Origin: Bradyrhizobium tropiciagri
GTDB taxonomy: Bacteria; Pseudomonadota; Alphaproteobacteria; Rhizobiales; Xanthobacteraceae
Assembly: GCF_018130505.1 (NCBI RefSeq)
Contig: NZ_JAFCKH010000001.1
Coordinates: 558,001-622,000 of the forward strand
Length of the DNA stretch: 64,000 bases
Direction of reading: 5' to 3'
Of this stretch, positions 29,087 to 40,211 are shown in pieces; the stretch's first letter is position 1, and each line of letters opens with the position of its first letter. Below the pieces are notes generated by a model, which ran no database searches, was not told where the DNA came from, and saw only the letters and a program-made list of their open reading frames with translations. Position numbers and translations under genes: made by a program.

Positions 29087-30094
29087 ATGGACGGTGCAGG
29101 ACGCCTCACTCGATCGCTGCGATCGCTGGGGCCTCAAGCTGACCTGAAGGCAGCCGCTATTGGAGCGGTCGTGCTGGCGCGCGAGTATGTCGGCGCCTGG
29201 CTGGCACGGCGCCGCCAGCGCCCTGCGAAAAAGCCGCCGGTGATCGACCGCGAGCCGCCGAACCGTTTCATCCTTTTGGTCGAGCGTTATCTGCCGCGCC
29301 GCGTCGGCTTGGCCGCGACGGTCGCGATCCTGCTCGGCAGCGCCGGCTTCGGCATCGTCAAAGGCGGCCATGTCGAGGAATTCGTCACCGCGCTCAGCGA
29401 CACCCGCAACGCGCTCGCCAATGCCGCGGGCTTCCGCATCACGACCGTCGGCATCAACGGCCGCAGGCAGCTCAGCCAGGACGAGGTGCTCGCGATCGGC
29501 GGCGTCAACGGCCGCTCGTCGCTGCTGTTCCTCGATGCCGAGACGGTGCGCGACCGCCTCAAGGCCAATCCCTGGATCGCCGACGCCACCATCCTGAAGC
29601 TCTATCCGGGCCGGCTGCAGATCGACATCGTCGAGCGCACTGCGTTCGCGCTGTGGCAGGAGAACGGCCGGCTCTCGGTCATCGCCGCCGACGGCGCGGT
29701 GCTCGAGCCCTATGTCTCGCGCCGTTTCCTCAATCTGCCGCTGGTGGTGGGCAAGGGCGCCGACAGCCGCGCCAAGGATTTCCTCGCGCTGCTCGATCGC
29801 TACCCGCAGGTCCGTGCCGTCACCAAGGCCGCGATCTTCGTCGGCGAGCGGCGCTGGAATCTGCGCCTGAAGGACGGCCTCGACATCCGTCTGCCCGAAT
29901 ACGACGTCGGCAACGCGCTTGCCGTGCTCTCCAAGCTCGACAAGGAGGAGAAGCTGTTCTCGCGCGATATCGTCGCCGTCGACATGCGCCTGCCCGACCG
30001 GCTGATCGTGCAGCTGTCCGAAGAGGCCGGCAAGGCGCGCGATGAGCTGTTCAAGGACAAGAAGACCAAGAAGAAAGCCGGTGACTCCGCATGA
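29087..30094 (+). CDS. ftsQ: Cell division protein FtsQ
   Basis: A 335-residue bitopic membrane protein. A long basic cytoplasmic tail (about residues 1-65) precedes a single helix (about 67-88), a POTRA domain (about 110-180, with FRITTVGINGRRQLSQDEVL) and the beta domain. FtsQ links FtsB and FtsL to the septal synthases. The tail ends with a lysine-rich KDKKTKKK stretch. The stop overlaps the ftsA start (ATGA). Confidence 0.95.
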   Translation: MDGAGRLTRSLRSLGPQADLKAAAIGAVVLAREYVGAWLARRRQRPAKKPPVIDREPPNRFILLVERYLPRRVGLAATVAILLGSAGFGIVKGGHVEEFVTALSDTRNALANAAGFRITTVGINGRRQLSQDEVLAIGGVNGRSSLLFLDAETVRDRLKANPWIADATILKLYPGRLQIDIVERTAFALWQENGRLSVIAADGAVLEPYVSRRFLNLPLVVGKGADSRAKDFLALLDRYPQVRAVTKAAIFVGERRWNLRLKDGLDIRLPEYDVGNALAVLSKLDKEEKLFSRDIVAVDMRLPDRLIVQLSEEAGKARDELFKDKKTKKKAGDSA

Positions 30095-31407
30095 CCGGCC
30101 TCGATCGCAATCTGACCCCGAAGACCCGGCCGATGCCGAAGCGCACCGCGCTGGTGGCCTCGCTCGACGTCGGCTCGAGCAAGATCGCCTGCATGATCGC
30201 GCGGCTGAAGCCATCGCCGCCGAACGAGGCGTTGCGCGGCCGCACCCATGCGGTCGAGCTGATCGGCTACAGCCAGATCCAGTCGCGCGGTGTCAAGGCC
30301 GGCGCCGTCGTCGATCTCGCCGAATGCGAGAAGGCGGTGCGGCATGCCGTGGCGCTCGCCGAACGCATGGCCAAGGTTCGCGTCGAGTCCGTGCTGCTGT
30401 CCGTCTCCGGCGGCCGGCTGCATGGTCAACTCGTTGAAGCCGCTGCCGATATCCGCGGCGGCTCGGTCACCTCGGACGATATCAGCCGCGTCACTTCGGC
30501 GGGCATGCGCCACGCCACCGGCGCCGGCCGCACCGTGCTGCACGCCCTGCCGGTCGGCTACGCGCTCGACGGCGTCAAGGGCATCCGCGATCCCAGGGGC
30601 ATGGTGGCGCGGCAGTTCGGCGTCGACATGAACGTCGTGACTGGTGACGCGACCGTCGCCAAGAATTTGATGCTGGTGGTCGAGCGTTGCCATCTCAATG
30701 TCGAAGCGATGGCATCGAGTCCTTATGTCGCAGGTCTGTCCGTGCTGACCGACGACGAAGCCGATCTCGGCGCTGCCGTCGTCGAAATGGGCGCGGGCAC
30801 CACCACAATCGCGACGTATTCGGGCGGACGCTTCGTGCACGGATCGGGATTTGCGCTCGGCGGGCAACACATCACGATGGATCTTGCACGCGGCATCGGA
30901 GCGTGCATTGCGGATGCCGAGCGAATCAAGACTTTATACGGCACAGTGCTGACCGGCGGCTCGGACTCGCGCGAGCTGATGTCCGTTCCCACTGCAGGCG
31001 ATGACCGGGAGACGCCGCAAATCGTTTCCCGCGCCACGATCGCGAATATTGTCCGGCATCGCGCCGAGGAGATTTTCGAAATGGTCCGTGACCGGCTCGC
31101 GGATTCCCCGTTTGCGGCAGAGCCGCGGGCGCGGGTCGTGCTGAGCGGCGGCGCCTCGCAGCTCACCGGCACGGTCGAGCTGGCCACCCGCATCCTGAAC
31201 CGCCAGGTCCGCATCGGCCGTCCGCTCGGCTTCGGCCGTTTGCCGAACGAAGCGAAGGGCTCATCGTTCGCGGTGCCGACGGGCCTGCTCGTCTATCCGC
31301 AATACGCTCACCTTGAACATGTCGAACCGCGGCGCACGCGGCAGCTCAGGACAGGGACTGACGGTTACTTCGGAAAGGTCGGACGATGGCTTCGCGAGGG
31401 CTTCTGA
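30091..31407 (+). CDS. ftsA: Cell division protein FtsA
   Basis: A 438-residue actin-like ATPase that tethers FtsZ to the membrane and recruits the divisome. The phosphate-1 motif [17 protein letters not shown] (about residues 23-40), the SHS2/1C domain (about 105-190), the phosphate-2 block [20 protein letters not shown] and the adenosine motif [12 protein letters not shown] (about 350) are present. The last residues VGRWLREGF form the amphipathic membrane-targeting helix. It is coupled to ftsQ. Confidence 0.96.
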   Translation: MTGLDRNLTPKTRPMPKRTALVASLDVGSSKIACMIARLKPSPPNEALRGRTHAVELIGYSQIQSRGVKAGAVVDLAECEKAVRHAVALAERMAKVRVESVLLSVSGGRLHGQLVEAAADIRGGSVTSDDISRVTSAGMRHATGAGRTVLHALPVGYALDGVKGIRDPRGMVARQFGVDMNVVTGDATVAKNLMLVVERCHLNVEAMASSPYVAGLSVLTDDEADLGAAVVEMGAGTTTIATYSGGRFVHGSGFALGGQHITMDLARGIGACIADAERIKTLYGTVLTGGSDSRELMSVPTAGDDRETPQIVSRATIANIVRHRAEEIFEMVRDRLADSPFAAEPRARVVLSGGASQLTGTVELATRILNRQVRIGRPLGFGRLPNEAKGSSFAVPTGLLVYPQYAHLEHVEPRRTRQLRTGTDGYFGKVGRWLREGF

Positions 31408-31495
31408 TGACCACACCCCGGAACATTGCATTTTCACCAACTCCCGCGCCCTGCGGCCGGGGCGAACCCACGCGCGCGTAACGAGAGAGGCAACC

Positions 31496-33292
31496 ATGGC
31501 ACTCAATCTGACCCCCCCTGACATCAGCGAGCTGAAACCGCGCATCACCGTCTTCGGTGTCGGTGGCGCGGGTGGTAACGCCGTCAACAACATGATCACC
31601 GCCGGCCTGCAGGGCGTCGACTTCGTCGTCGCCAACACCGATGCGCAGGCGCTGACCATGTCGAAGGCGCAGCGCATCATCCAGATGGGTACCGCCGTCA
31701 CCCAGGGTCTCGGCGCGGGTTCGCAGCCCGACGTCGGCGCCGCCGCCGCGCAGGAGGTCATCGACGAGCTGCGCGATCATCTCTCGGGCGCCAACATGGT
31801 GTTCGTCACCGCCGGCATGGGCGGCGGCACCGGCACCGGCGCCGCGCCTGTCATCGCCAAGGCCGCGCGCGACATGGGCATCCTCACCGTCGGTGTCGTG
31901 ACCAAGCCGTTCCACTTCGAGGGCGGCCGCCGCATGCGCACCGCCGAGCACGGCATTGCCGAGCTGCACAAGGTGGTCGACACGCTCTTGATCATCCCGA
32001 ACCAGAACCTGTTCCGGGTCGCCAACGAGAAGACCACCTTCGCCGACGCCTTCGCGATGGCCGACCAGGTGCTCTATTCGGGCGTCGCCTGCATCACCGA
32101 CCTGATGGTCAAGGAAGGCCTGATCAACCTCGACTTCGCCGACGTAAGGGCGGTGATGAGGGAAATGGGCAAGGCGATGATGGGCACCGGCGAGGCCACC
32201 GGCGAGAAGCGCGCGCTAACCGCGGCGGAAGCCGCGATCGCCAACCCGCTGATCGACGATAGCTCGATGAAGGGCGCCCGCGGCCTCCTGATCTCGATCA
32301 CCGGCGGCAAGGACCTCACCCTGTTCGAGGTCGACGAAGCCGCCACCCGCATCCGCGAGGAGGTCGATCCGGACGCCAACATCATCGTCGGCGCCACCTT
32401 CGACGAGTCGCTCGACGGCATCATCCGCGTCTCGGTGGTTGCGACCGGCATCGAGCAGGCTGCGATCGCCCGTGCCCAGGCGCCCGCCGCGCCGGCCACC
32501 GGCGGTTCTCCGGAGAGCCGGCTGGCCGACCTGACCGCACGCCTGCGGGCCGACAATCAGCGTCTCGCCGATCGCGCCCAGAAGCTGGAACCGCCGACCG
32601 GCGTGACGGTGACCCCGATCGCGCAGGCGCCTGCCGCGGCCCCCGCCCAGCAGCGCCCGGCTGGTAATGTCGAGCGCGCCGCGCTGGCGGCGATCGCCGC
32701 CGCGGTCGCCCCCGACAGCGCGCCGGTTGCGCCGCAGATGCAGCAGGGCTCTTACGGTGACGTCACCGTGCGCCCGATCGCCCAGAAGCCGAGCCTGTTC
32801 CCCGACCACGACGTCACCAGGGTCGAGCAGCAGGAAGCGATGCCGCCGGAAACCTTCATCCCGCAGGCGGCCGAACGGTCCCCGGTCCGCGCGCCGCGGA
32901 TGCCGAAATTCGAGGACCTGCCGATGCCGGCCCAGGCCGAGATCCGCCAGGCCAGCGGAACCGAGGCCCATGAGGAACATCCGCAGAAGACCCGGCTGTC
33001 GCTGCTGCAGCGCCTCGCCAATGTCGGCCTCGGCCGCCGCGACGAGGAGAGCGAGCCGCCGATCGCGGCGCGTTCCTTCAGCCCGGCGATGCCGCCGCTG
33101 CCAGATCGCAAGCAGCAGGCCCGCAGCGTCGCCCAGCAGATCGCGGCGAACGAATCGCCGGTATCTGAATATGCGAAGCGCCCGGCTCCGCAGGGCTTGG
33201 ACGCCCATGGCCGTCCGGCACCTGTTGCGCCGGCGCCACAGGGTGACGACCATCTTGATATCCCGGCCTTCCTGCGCCGGCAGGCAAACTGA
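31496..33292 (+). CDS. ftsZ: Cell division protein FtsZ
   Basis: A 598-residue tubulin-like GTPase that forms the division ring. The GTP-binding core fills about residues 1-320, with the tubulin signature GGGTGTG near 109. It is followed by a proline-, alanine- and glutamine-rich linker of roughly 260 residues and the conserved C-terminal peptide [15 protein letters not shown] that binds FtsA and other partners. Such a long linker is usual for Rhizobiales and much longer than in Escherichia coli. The start at 31496 has GAGAGAGG upstream; an earlier in-frame ATG overlapping ftsA is rejected. A strong terminator follows. Confidence 0.97.
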   Translation: MALNLTPPDISELKPRITVFGVGGAGGNAVNNMITAGLQGVDFVVANTDAQALTMSKAQRIIQMGTAVTQGLGAGSQPDVGAAAAQEVIDELRDHLSGANMVFVTAGMGGGTGTGAAPVIAKAARDMGILTVGVVTKPFHFEGGRRMRTAEHGIAELHKVVDTLLIIPNQNLFRVANEKTTFADAFAMADQVLYSGVACITDLMVKEGLINLDFADVRAVMREMGKAMMGTGEATGEKRALTAAEAAIANPLIDDSSMKGARGLLISITGGKDLTLFEVDEAATRIREEVDPDANIIVGATFDESLDGIIRVSVVATGIEQAAIARAQAPAAPATGGSPESRLADLTARLRADNQRLADRAQKLEPPTGVTVTPIAQAPAAAPAQQRPAGNVERAALAAIAAAVAPDSAPVAPQMQQGSYGDVTVRPIAQKPSLFPDHDVTRVEQQEAMPPETFIPQAAERSPVRAPRMPKFEDLPMPAQAEIRQASGTEAHEEHPQKTRLSLLQRLANVGLGRRDEESEPPIAARSFSPAMPPLPDRKQQARSVAQQIAANESPVSEYAKRPAPQGLDAHGRPAPVAPAPQGDDHLDIPAFLRRQAN

Positions 33293-33318
33293 AGTTTGTT
33301 ACAGCATTGGTGACCAAC

Positions 33319-33355
33319 AAGGCCCCGGCGGGAACCGCCGGGGCCTTTGTCTTTG
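33319..33355 (+). terminator. Rho-independent terminator of the dcw cluster
   Basis: AAGGCCCCGGCGG, loop GAA, CCGCCGGGGCCTT, then a T-rich run (TTTGTCTTT). A perfect 13-bp stem starting 26 bases after the ftsZ stop. It cleanly separates the dcw transcript from lpxC. Confidence 0.92.
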
Positions 33356-33640
33356 GGTCGGGAGGCAGTTGCCGGCGCACAAACAAGCAACTGATTTTAA
33401 ATGATTAATTATTCTTTCTGTGGTCAGGTAGCGGTCCTTGGAAGGCCCCGTGCGCTGCCGCAATTTGGCTGACCTTGGGCGCGAATGCGGCGGAGATGGG
33501 GTAACAATCGGTAAAGAAGCGTGAGTTGGCGCGGTTCGGGGCTCTGACTATGGTCTGCCGTGACTTGGGGAGCTCAAGCGAGTCGGCCTGGGGAAATTGG
33601 CCTCTCGAATTGAGTGAAGTCGGGTAGTGGGCATTATCGA
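33356..33640. other. Intergenic region between ftsZ terminator and lpxC
   Basis: About 285 bases with no gene. There is an AT-rich patch around 33391-33420 (TTTTAAATGATTAATTATTC), the most AT-rich spot of this part, probably the lpxC promoter zone. No riboswitch or clear operator seen. Confidence 0.5.
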
Positions 33641-34603
33641 ATGAAGTTCAGCCGTCAAACAACGCTTCGGTCGCAAGCCACCGTGACGGGCGTCGGCGTT
33701 CATTCTGGTCTTCCTGTCAATCTCACGCTGGGACCTGCACCTGTCGATGCAGGCTTTATCTTTGTCCGCACCGGACTCGATGGTGCCGACCGTGAGATTC
33801 CGGCCAGCGCTGACGCCGTGATCGCAACCGACTTTGCGACGGTGCTGGGTGACCGCGAGGGACCGCTGGTTTCGACCGCCGAGCACGTACTTGCCGCGCT
33901 GCGCGGCATGGGCATCGACAACGCCACCATCGAGGTCGATGGGCCCGAAGTTCCGATCATGGACGGCAGCGCTGCGCCTTTCGTCGCCGCGATCGAACAG
34001 GCCGGCATCGTCACCCAGCCCGCCATCCGCCGTTTCATCCAGGTTCTCAAGCCGGTGCAGGTCAAGATCGGCGACTCCGTCGGTGAGCTGCGTCCGTTTG
34101 CCGGCGGGTTCCGCGCCGAGGTCGAGATCGACTTCACCAATCCCGTGATCGGCCGCCAGACCTTCTCCTTCGACCTGTCGCCGGAAGGCTTCCGCCGCGA
34201 CGTCGCCCGGGCCCGCACCTTCGGCTGCATGAACGATGTCGCAAAGCTCTGGGGCGCCGGCTTTGCGCTCGGCGCCAGCTTCGACAACACCGTGGTGTTC
34301 GACGACACCCGCCTGCTCAACACCGAGGGCCTGCGCTACGCCAACGAATGCGCCCGCCACAAGGTTCTGGACGTGATCGGCGACCTCGCGCTGGCCGGCC
34401 TGCCGCTGCTCGGCATCTACCGCTCGGTGCGCGGCGGTCACAAGGTCAACCATGCGGTGCTGAAGGCGCTGCTGGCCGACCGCAGCGCCTGGCGGGTGGT
34501 CGAGGCGGAGACCGCGCGGCGGCCCTCGCGCAGCCATGTCGAGGCCGGCGCCGGTACCGTGCGCGGCCTGATCGCCCCGGCCTATGGCCCGGACGTGTCC
34601 TGA
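33641..34603 (+). CDS. lpxC: UDP-3-O-acyl-N-acetylglucosamine deacetylase LpxC
   Basis: A 320-residue zinc enzyme that catalyses the first committed step of lipid A synthesis. TVTGVGVHSG (about residues 18-27), STAEHVLAAL (zinc histidine near 83), MDGSAAPFV and HKVLDVIGDL (zinc histidine and aspartate, about 246-250) and GHKVNHAVLK (catalytic histidine) are all present. The start at 33641 (MKFSRQTTLRSQATVTG) fits the family; an ATG nine codons earlier is less likely. Location after ftsZ is conserved in proteobacteria. Confidence 0.96.
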   Translation: MKFSRQTTLRSQATVTGVGVHSGLPVNLTLGPAPVDAGFIFVRTGLDGADREIPASADAVIATDFATVLGDREGPLVSTAEHVLAALRGMGIDNATIEVDGPEVPIMDGSAAPFVAAIEQAGIVTQPAIRRFIQVLKPVQVKIGDSVGELRPFAGGFRAEVEIDFTNPVIGRQTFSFDLSPEGFRRDVARARTFGCMNDVAKLWGAGFALGASFDNTVVFDDTRLLNTEGLRYANECARHKVLDVIGDLALAGLPLLGIYRSVRGGHKVNHAVLKALLADRSAWRVVEAETARRPSRSHVEAGAGTVRGLIAPAYGPDVS

Positions 34604-34853
34604 TCCTTCGCCATCGGCGCGGGTCTATCCCGATTTCCGTAGTATCCACAGCAGGGTGCCGGCCCCGCCGGCCGCCTTATTCCGGGCGGAATGGCGACGT
34701 AGTCGATTGGCCCACGACTGATTTTCGGCAAGACCGACCTGCGGTTGCACGACGCGCTGCCAATGGTCCGGAAATATTGCGTCCATGACCGCGGTCCATG
34801 GATGGAGTGGGCTCCGCCGTTAACCGCATCAAAGGCGTCTGGTTTTATACTTC

Positions 34854-35762
34854 ATGTCGGCAACGCGTATGACGCTCGAACCACGCAATCCTTTTGACGT
34901 CCCCGGCCTTTCGCGGGCAGCGCGCGCGCTGCGTTTCGCGGCGGGCCTGATCGTGCTGGCACTGCCGCTCTCGGGCTGCGGCACCGGCGCGCTGTGGGAC
35001 AAGTTCATGGCCAAGGACGACACGTTCGTCGATGAGCCCGCGGACAAGCTCTACAATGAGGGCTTGTACATGATGAACGAGAAGAAGGACACGAAGGCCG
35101 CCACCAAGAAATTCGAGGAAGTCGACCGGCAGCATCCGTATTCGGACTGGGCCCGCAAGTCGCTGCTGATGTCGGCCTATGCCGCCTATCAGGGCGGCGA
35201 CTATGACGGCTGCATCGGTTCGGCGACCCGTTACGTCACGCTGCATCCCGGCAGCCCGGACGCGGCCTATGCGCAATACCTGATCGCCGCCTCGCATTAC
35301 GACCAGATTCCGGACATCTCCCGCGACCAGGGCCGCACCGAGAAGGCGATCGCGGCGCTGGAAGAGGTGGTGCGCAAATATCCGACGTCGGAATATGCGA
35401 CCTCCGCCAAGGCCAAGCTGCAGGCCGCGCGCGACCAGCTCGCCGGCAAGGAAATGGCGGTCGGGCGCTACTACATGCAGAAGCGCGACTTCACCGCCGC
35501 GATCAACCGCTTCAAGACCGTGGTGACGCAGTATCAGACCACGCGCCATGTCGAGGAGGCGCTCTTCCGCCTCACCGAAGCCTATTTGGCGATCGGCATC
35601 GCCGGCGAGGCGCAAACCGCCGCCGCCGTGCTGGGTCACAATTTTCCTGACAGCCGCTGGTACAAGGACGCCTATAATCTAGTAAAGTCCGGCGGTCTCG
35701 AGCCGAGCGAGAATCAGGGTTCTTGGATCAGCAGGACCTTCAAGAAGATAGGCCTCGGCTAG
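34854..35762 (+). CDS. bamD: Outer membrane assembly lipoprotein BamD
   Basis: A 302-residue lipoprotein of the BAM complex that inserts outer-membrane beta-barrels. After a basic leader comes a hydrophobic stretch and the lipobox LPLSGC (lipidated cysteine near residue 42), so it is anchored in the outer membrane facing the periplasm. The mature part carries tandem TPR-like repeats, e.g. DKLYNEGLYMMNEKKDTKAA and EEALFRLTEAYLAIGIAGEA. An alternative start is the ATG at 34869. recN follows after 13 bases. Confidence 0.93.
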   Translation: MSATRMTLEPRNPFDVPGLSRAARALRFAAGLIVLALPLSGCGTGALWDKFMAKDDTFVDEPADKLYNEGLYMMNEKKDTKAATKKFEEVDRQHPYSDWARKSLLMSAYAAYQGGDYDGCIGSATRYVTLHPGSPDAAYAQYLIAASHYDQIPDISRDQGRTEKAIAALEEVVRKYPTSEYATSAKAKLQAARDQLAGKEMAVGRYYMQKRDFTAAINRFKTVVTQYQTTRHVEEALFRLTEAYLAIGIAGEAQTAAAVLGHNFPDSRWYKDAYNLVKSGGLEPSENQGSWISRTFKKIGLG

Positions 35763-35775
35763 GAATTGTCCTCGC

Positions 35776-37446
35776 ATGCTGGCGCGTCTGTCGATCCGTG
35801 ACATCGTCCTGATCGAACGGCTCGATATCGAATTTTCCCGTGGCCTTGCGGTGCTGACCGGCGAAACCGGCGCCGGCAAATCCATCCTGCTCGATGCCTT
35901 TGCGCTGGCGCTCGGCGGCCGCGGCGATGCCGGACTGGTGCGTCACGGCGCGGAGCAGGGCCAGGTCACGGCCGTCTTCGACGTGCCGAAGGGGCATCCG
36001 GCGGCGAAGATACTTGCCGAGAACGGCCTCGACGACACCGGCGAGATGATCCTTCGCCGCGTTCAGCTCGCCGACGGCCGCACCCGCGCCTTCATCAACG
36101 ACCAGGCGATCAGCGTGCAGACCCTCAAGGCGGTCGGCGCCGTGCTGGTCGAGATCCACGGCCAGCACGACGAACGCGCGCTGGTCGATGCGGCCACCCA
36201 TCGCCAGTTGCTCGACGCCTTCGCCGGGCTCGAGAAGGACGTCGCGGCGGTGGAAGCGCTGTGGGATATCAGGCGCACCGCCAACGTCGATCTCGATTCG
36301 CATCGCGCCGCGATGGAGCGCGCCGCGCGCGAGGCGGACTATTTGAGGCACGCCTCGCAGGAGCTGAAGGCGCTGGCGCCGAAGGAAGGCGAGGAGACCG
36401 AGCTCGCCAGCCGCCGCACCACCATGATGCAGGGCGAGAAGATCGCGACCGATCTGCGCGAGGCGCAGGAGGCGATCGGCGGCTCGCACTCGCCGGTGGC
36501 CTCGCTGTCGGCCGCAGTCCGGCGGCTGGAGCGGCGCGCCGCCAATGCGCCCGCACTGATCGAGCCGGCGGTCAAGGCGATCGACATCGCCATCAATGCG
36601 CTGGAGGAGGCCGACCAGCATCTCCACGCCGCGCTGGCCGCGACCGATTTCGATCCCGCCGAGCTCGAGCGCATCGAGGAGCGGCTGTTCGCGCTGCGCG
36701 CCGCCTCGCGCAAATATTCGACGCCGGTCGACCTGCTGGCCGCGCTGGCGACGCAATATGCCGGCGACGTCGCGCTGATCGACGCCGGCGCCGACCGCTT
36801 GAAGAAGCTCGAAGCGGCCGCCCGCGAAGCCGACCAGCGTTACGGCGCGGCGGCAGCCAAGCTGTCGGCGGCGCGGATCAAGTCGGCCGAGAAGCTCAAC
36901 AAGGCCGTCAACGGCGAGCTCGCGCCGCTCAAGCTCGAGCGCGCAAAATTCATGACCCAGGTCGAGGCCGATTCGGCCTCGCCGGGACCGCAGGGCATCG
37001 ACCGGGTCGAGTTCTGGGTGCAGACCAATCCGGGCACCAGGCCGGGACCGATGATGAAGGTCGCCTCCGGCGGCGAGCTGTCGCGCTTCCTGCTGGCGCT
37101 GAAGGTCGTGCTGGCCGATCGCGGCTCGGCGCCGACACTGGTGTTCGACGAGATCGACACCGGGGTCGGAGGCGCGGTGGCCGATGCGATCGGCTCGCGC
37201 CTCGCGCGCCTCGCCGAAAGGGTGCAGGTGATGGCGGTGACCCACGCGCCGCAGGTCGCCGCCCGCGCCAGCCAGCATCTTCTGATCTCCAAGGACGCCC
37301 TCGACCGCGGCAAACGCGTCGCCACCCGCGTCAACGCGCTGGCCGCCGACCACCGCCGCGAAGAGATCGCGCGCATGCTGGCCGGTGCCGAGATCACCGC
37401 CGAGGCCAGAGCCGCCGCGGAACGCCTGCTCAGGGCGGCGAGTTAG
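35776..37446 (+). CDS. recN: DNA repair ATPase RecN
   Basis: A 556-residue SMC-like protein for double-strand break repair. The N-terminal half has Walker A GETGAGKS (about residues 29-36) and a zone of coiled coil in the middle (about 150-380). The C-terminal half has the ABC signature VASGGELSRFLLALK (about 430), Walker B LVFDEIDTGVGG (about 455) and VMAVTHAPQVAARA. Length is typical. It is close to bamD and probably shares its transcript. Confidence 0.96.
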   Translation: MLARLSIRDIVLIERLDIEFSRGLAVLTGETGAGKSILLDAFALALGGRGDAGLVRHGAEQGQVTAVFDVPKGHPAAKILAENGLDDTGEMILRRVQLADGRTRAFINDQAISVQTLKAVGAVLVEIHGQHDERALVDAATHRQLLDAFAGLEKDVAAVEALWDIRRTANVDLDSHRAAMERAAREADYLRHASQELKALAPKEGEETELASRRTTMMQGEKIATDLREAQEAIGGSHSPVASLSAAVRRLERRAANAPALIEPAVKAIDIAINALEEADQHLHAALAATDFDPAELERIEERLFALRAASRKYSTPVDLLAALATQYAGDVALIDAGADRLKKLEAAAREADQRYGAAAAKLSAARIKSAEKLNKAVNGELAPLKLERAKFMTQVEADSASPGPQGIDRVEFWVQTNPGTRPGPMMKVASGGELSRFLLALKVVLADRGSAPTLVFDEIDTGVGGAVADAIGSRLARLAERVQVMAVTHAPQVAARASQHLLISKDALDRGKRVATRVNALAADHRREEIARMLAGAEITAEARAAAERLLRAAS

Positions 37447-37454
37447 TCTCTACC

Positions 37455-37536
37455 CGTCATTCCGGGGCGATGCGCAGCATCGAACCCGGAATCTCGAGAT
37501 TCCGGGTCTGGTCCTTCGGACCATCCCGGAATGACG
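37455..37536. repeat. Intergenic palindrome, family A, copy 4 (3' side of the GIY-YIG gene)
   Basis: An 82-bp palindrome from CGTCATTCCGGGGCGATGCG to CCATCCCGGAATGACG with the CCCGGAATCTCGAGATTCCG core. It ends 3 bases before the stop codon of the GIY-YIG gene (read on the minus strand). Confidence 0.92.
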
Positions 37537-37539
37537 ACC

Positions 37540-37827
37540 TCAAACACAGATCGACTCGTACAAATCATTCCACTGTGGATTGGTCGTTTCGATCAACTGC
37601 GTCTTCCAGCTCCGCTTCCACTTTTTGAGCTCTTTCTCGCGTGAAATCGCGGAGACCGGATCGTCGTAGATTTCGAACCAAACGAGCTGTGTGATATTGT
37701 ATTTGGACGTGAAGCCGGGCACGGTTTTGGTTCGATGCTCATAGACTCTACGAACGAGGTCGTTGGTTATTCCAATGTAGATTGCTCCGTCTCGTCGGCT
37801 TGCTAGAATGTAGACGTAATACGACAT
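37540..37827 (-). CDS. Small GIY-YIG nuclease domain protein
   Basis: A 95-residue stand-alone GIY-YIG domain. The family name motif is seen as YYVYIL and YIGITNDLVRRVYEHR (about residues 2-30, with the catalytic arginine) and the metal-binding glutamate in SREKELKKWKR (about 65-75). The start at 37827 (MSYYVYILASR) is preferred over an ATG three codons earlier. Proteins of this YhbQ/UvrC-N-like type are single-domain endonucleases of uncertain role, often on mobile DNA. Here the gene is enclosed by palindromes at 37455-37536 and 37846-37928 with 3 and 18 bases to spare, and lies between recN and ligA. Confidence 0.9.
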   Translation of the reverse strand: MSYYVYILASRRDGAIYIGITNDLVRRVYEHRTKTVPGFTSKYNITQLVWFEIYDDPVSAISREKELKKWKRSWKTQLIETTNPQWNDLYESICV

Positions 37828-37845
37828 GAGCCCCATTCCCTACAC

Positions 37846-37928
37846 TGTCATTCCGGGGCGATGCGACGCATCGAGTCCGGAACAGCGAGATTCCGGGTTC
37901 GGTCCTGGCGGACCGCCCCGGAATGACG
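37846..37928. repeat. Intergenic palindrome, family A, copy 5 (5' side of the GIY-YIG gene)
   Basis: An 83-bp member with the same ends (TGTCATTCCGGGGCGATGCG and GCCCCGGAATGACG) and a slightly decayed centre. It ends 23 bases before the ligA start and lies 18 bases upstream of the nuclease start. Confidence 0.9.
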
Positions 37929-37939
37929 GAAATTTATAG

Positions 37940-40102
<2,163 letters not shown>

Positions 40103-40111
40103 GAGTTTCGC

Positions 40112-40193
40112 CGTCATTCCGGGGCGATGCGCAGCATCGAACCCGGAATCTCGAGATTCCGGGTTCGCCTCTCCGAGGCGCCCCGGAATGACG
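40112..40193. repeat. Intergenic palindrome, family A, copy 6
   Basis: An 82-bp palindrome from CGTCATTCCGGGGCGATGCG to GCGCCCCGGAATGACG with the usual CCCGGAATCTCGAGATTCCG core. It lies between the ends of the convergent ligA and transporter genes and is a likely bidirectional terminator. Confidence 0.92.
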
Positions 40194-40211
40194 GGATGGC
40201 GCGCGCGCCCC

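Noticed and set aside
31313-31495. Upstream extension of ftsZ overlapping ftsA
   Set aside because: The extension has no FtsZ similarity; the start at 31496 has a clear ribosome site and matches the family N-terminus.
35740-37353. Long antisense frame across recN
   Set aside because: High-GC shadow of a real gene; composed of R, D, H, G, Q-rich low-information sequence and no family motif.
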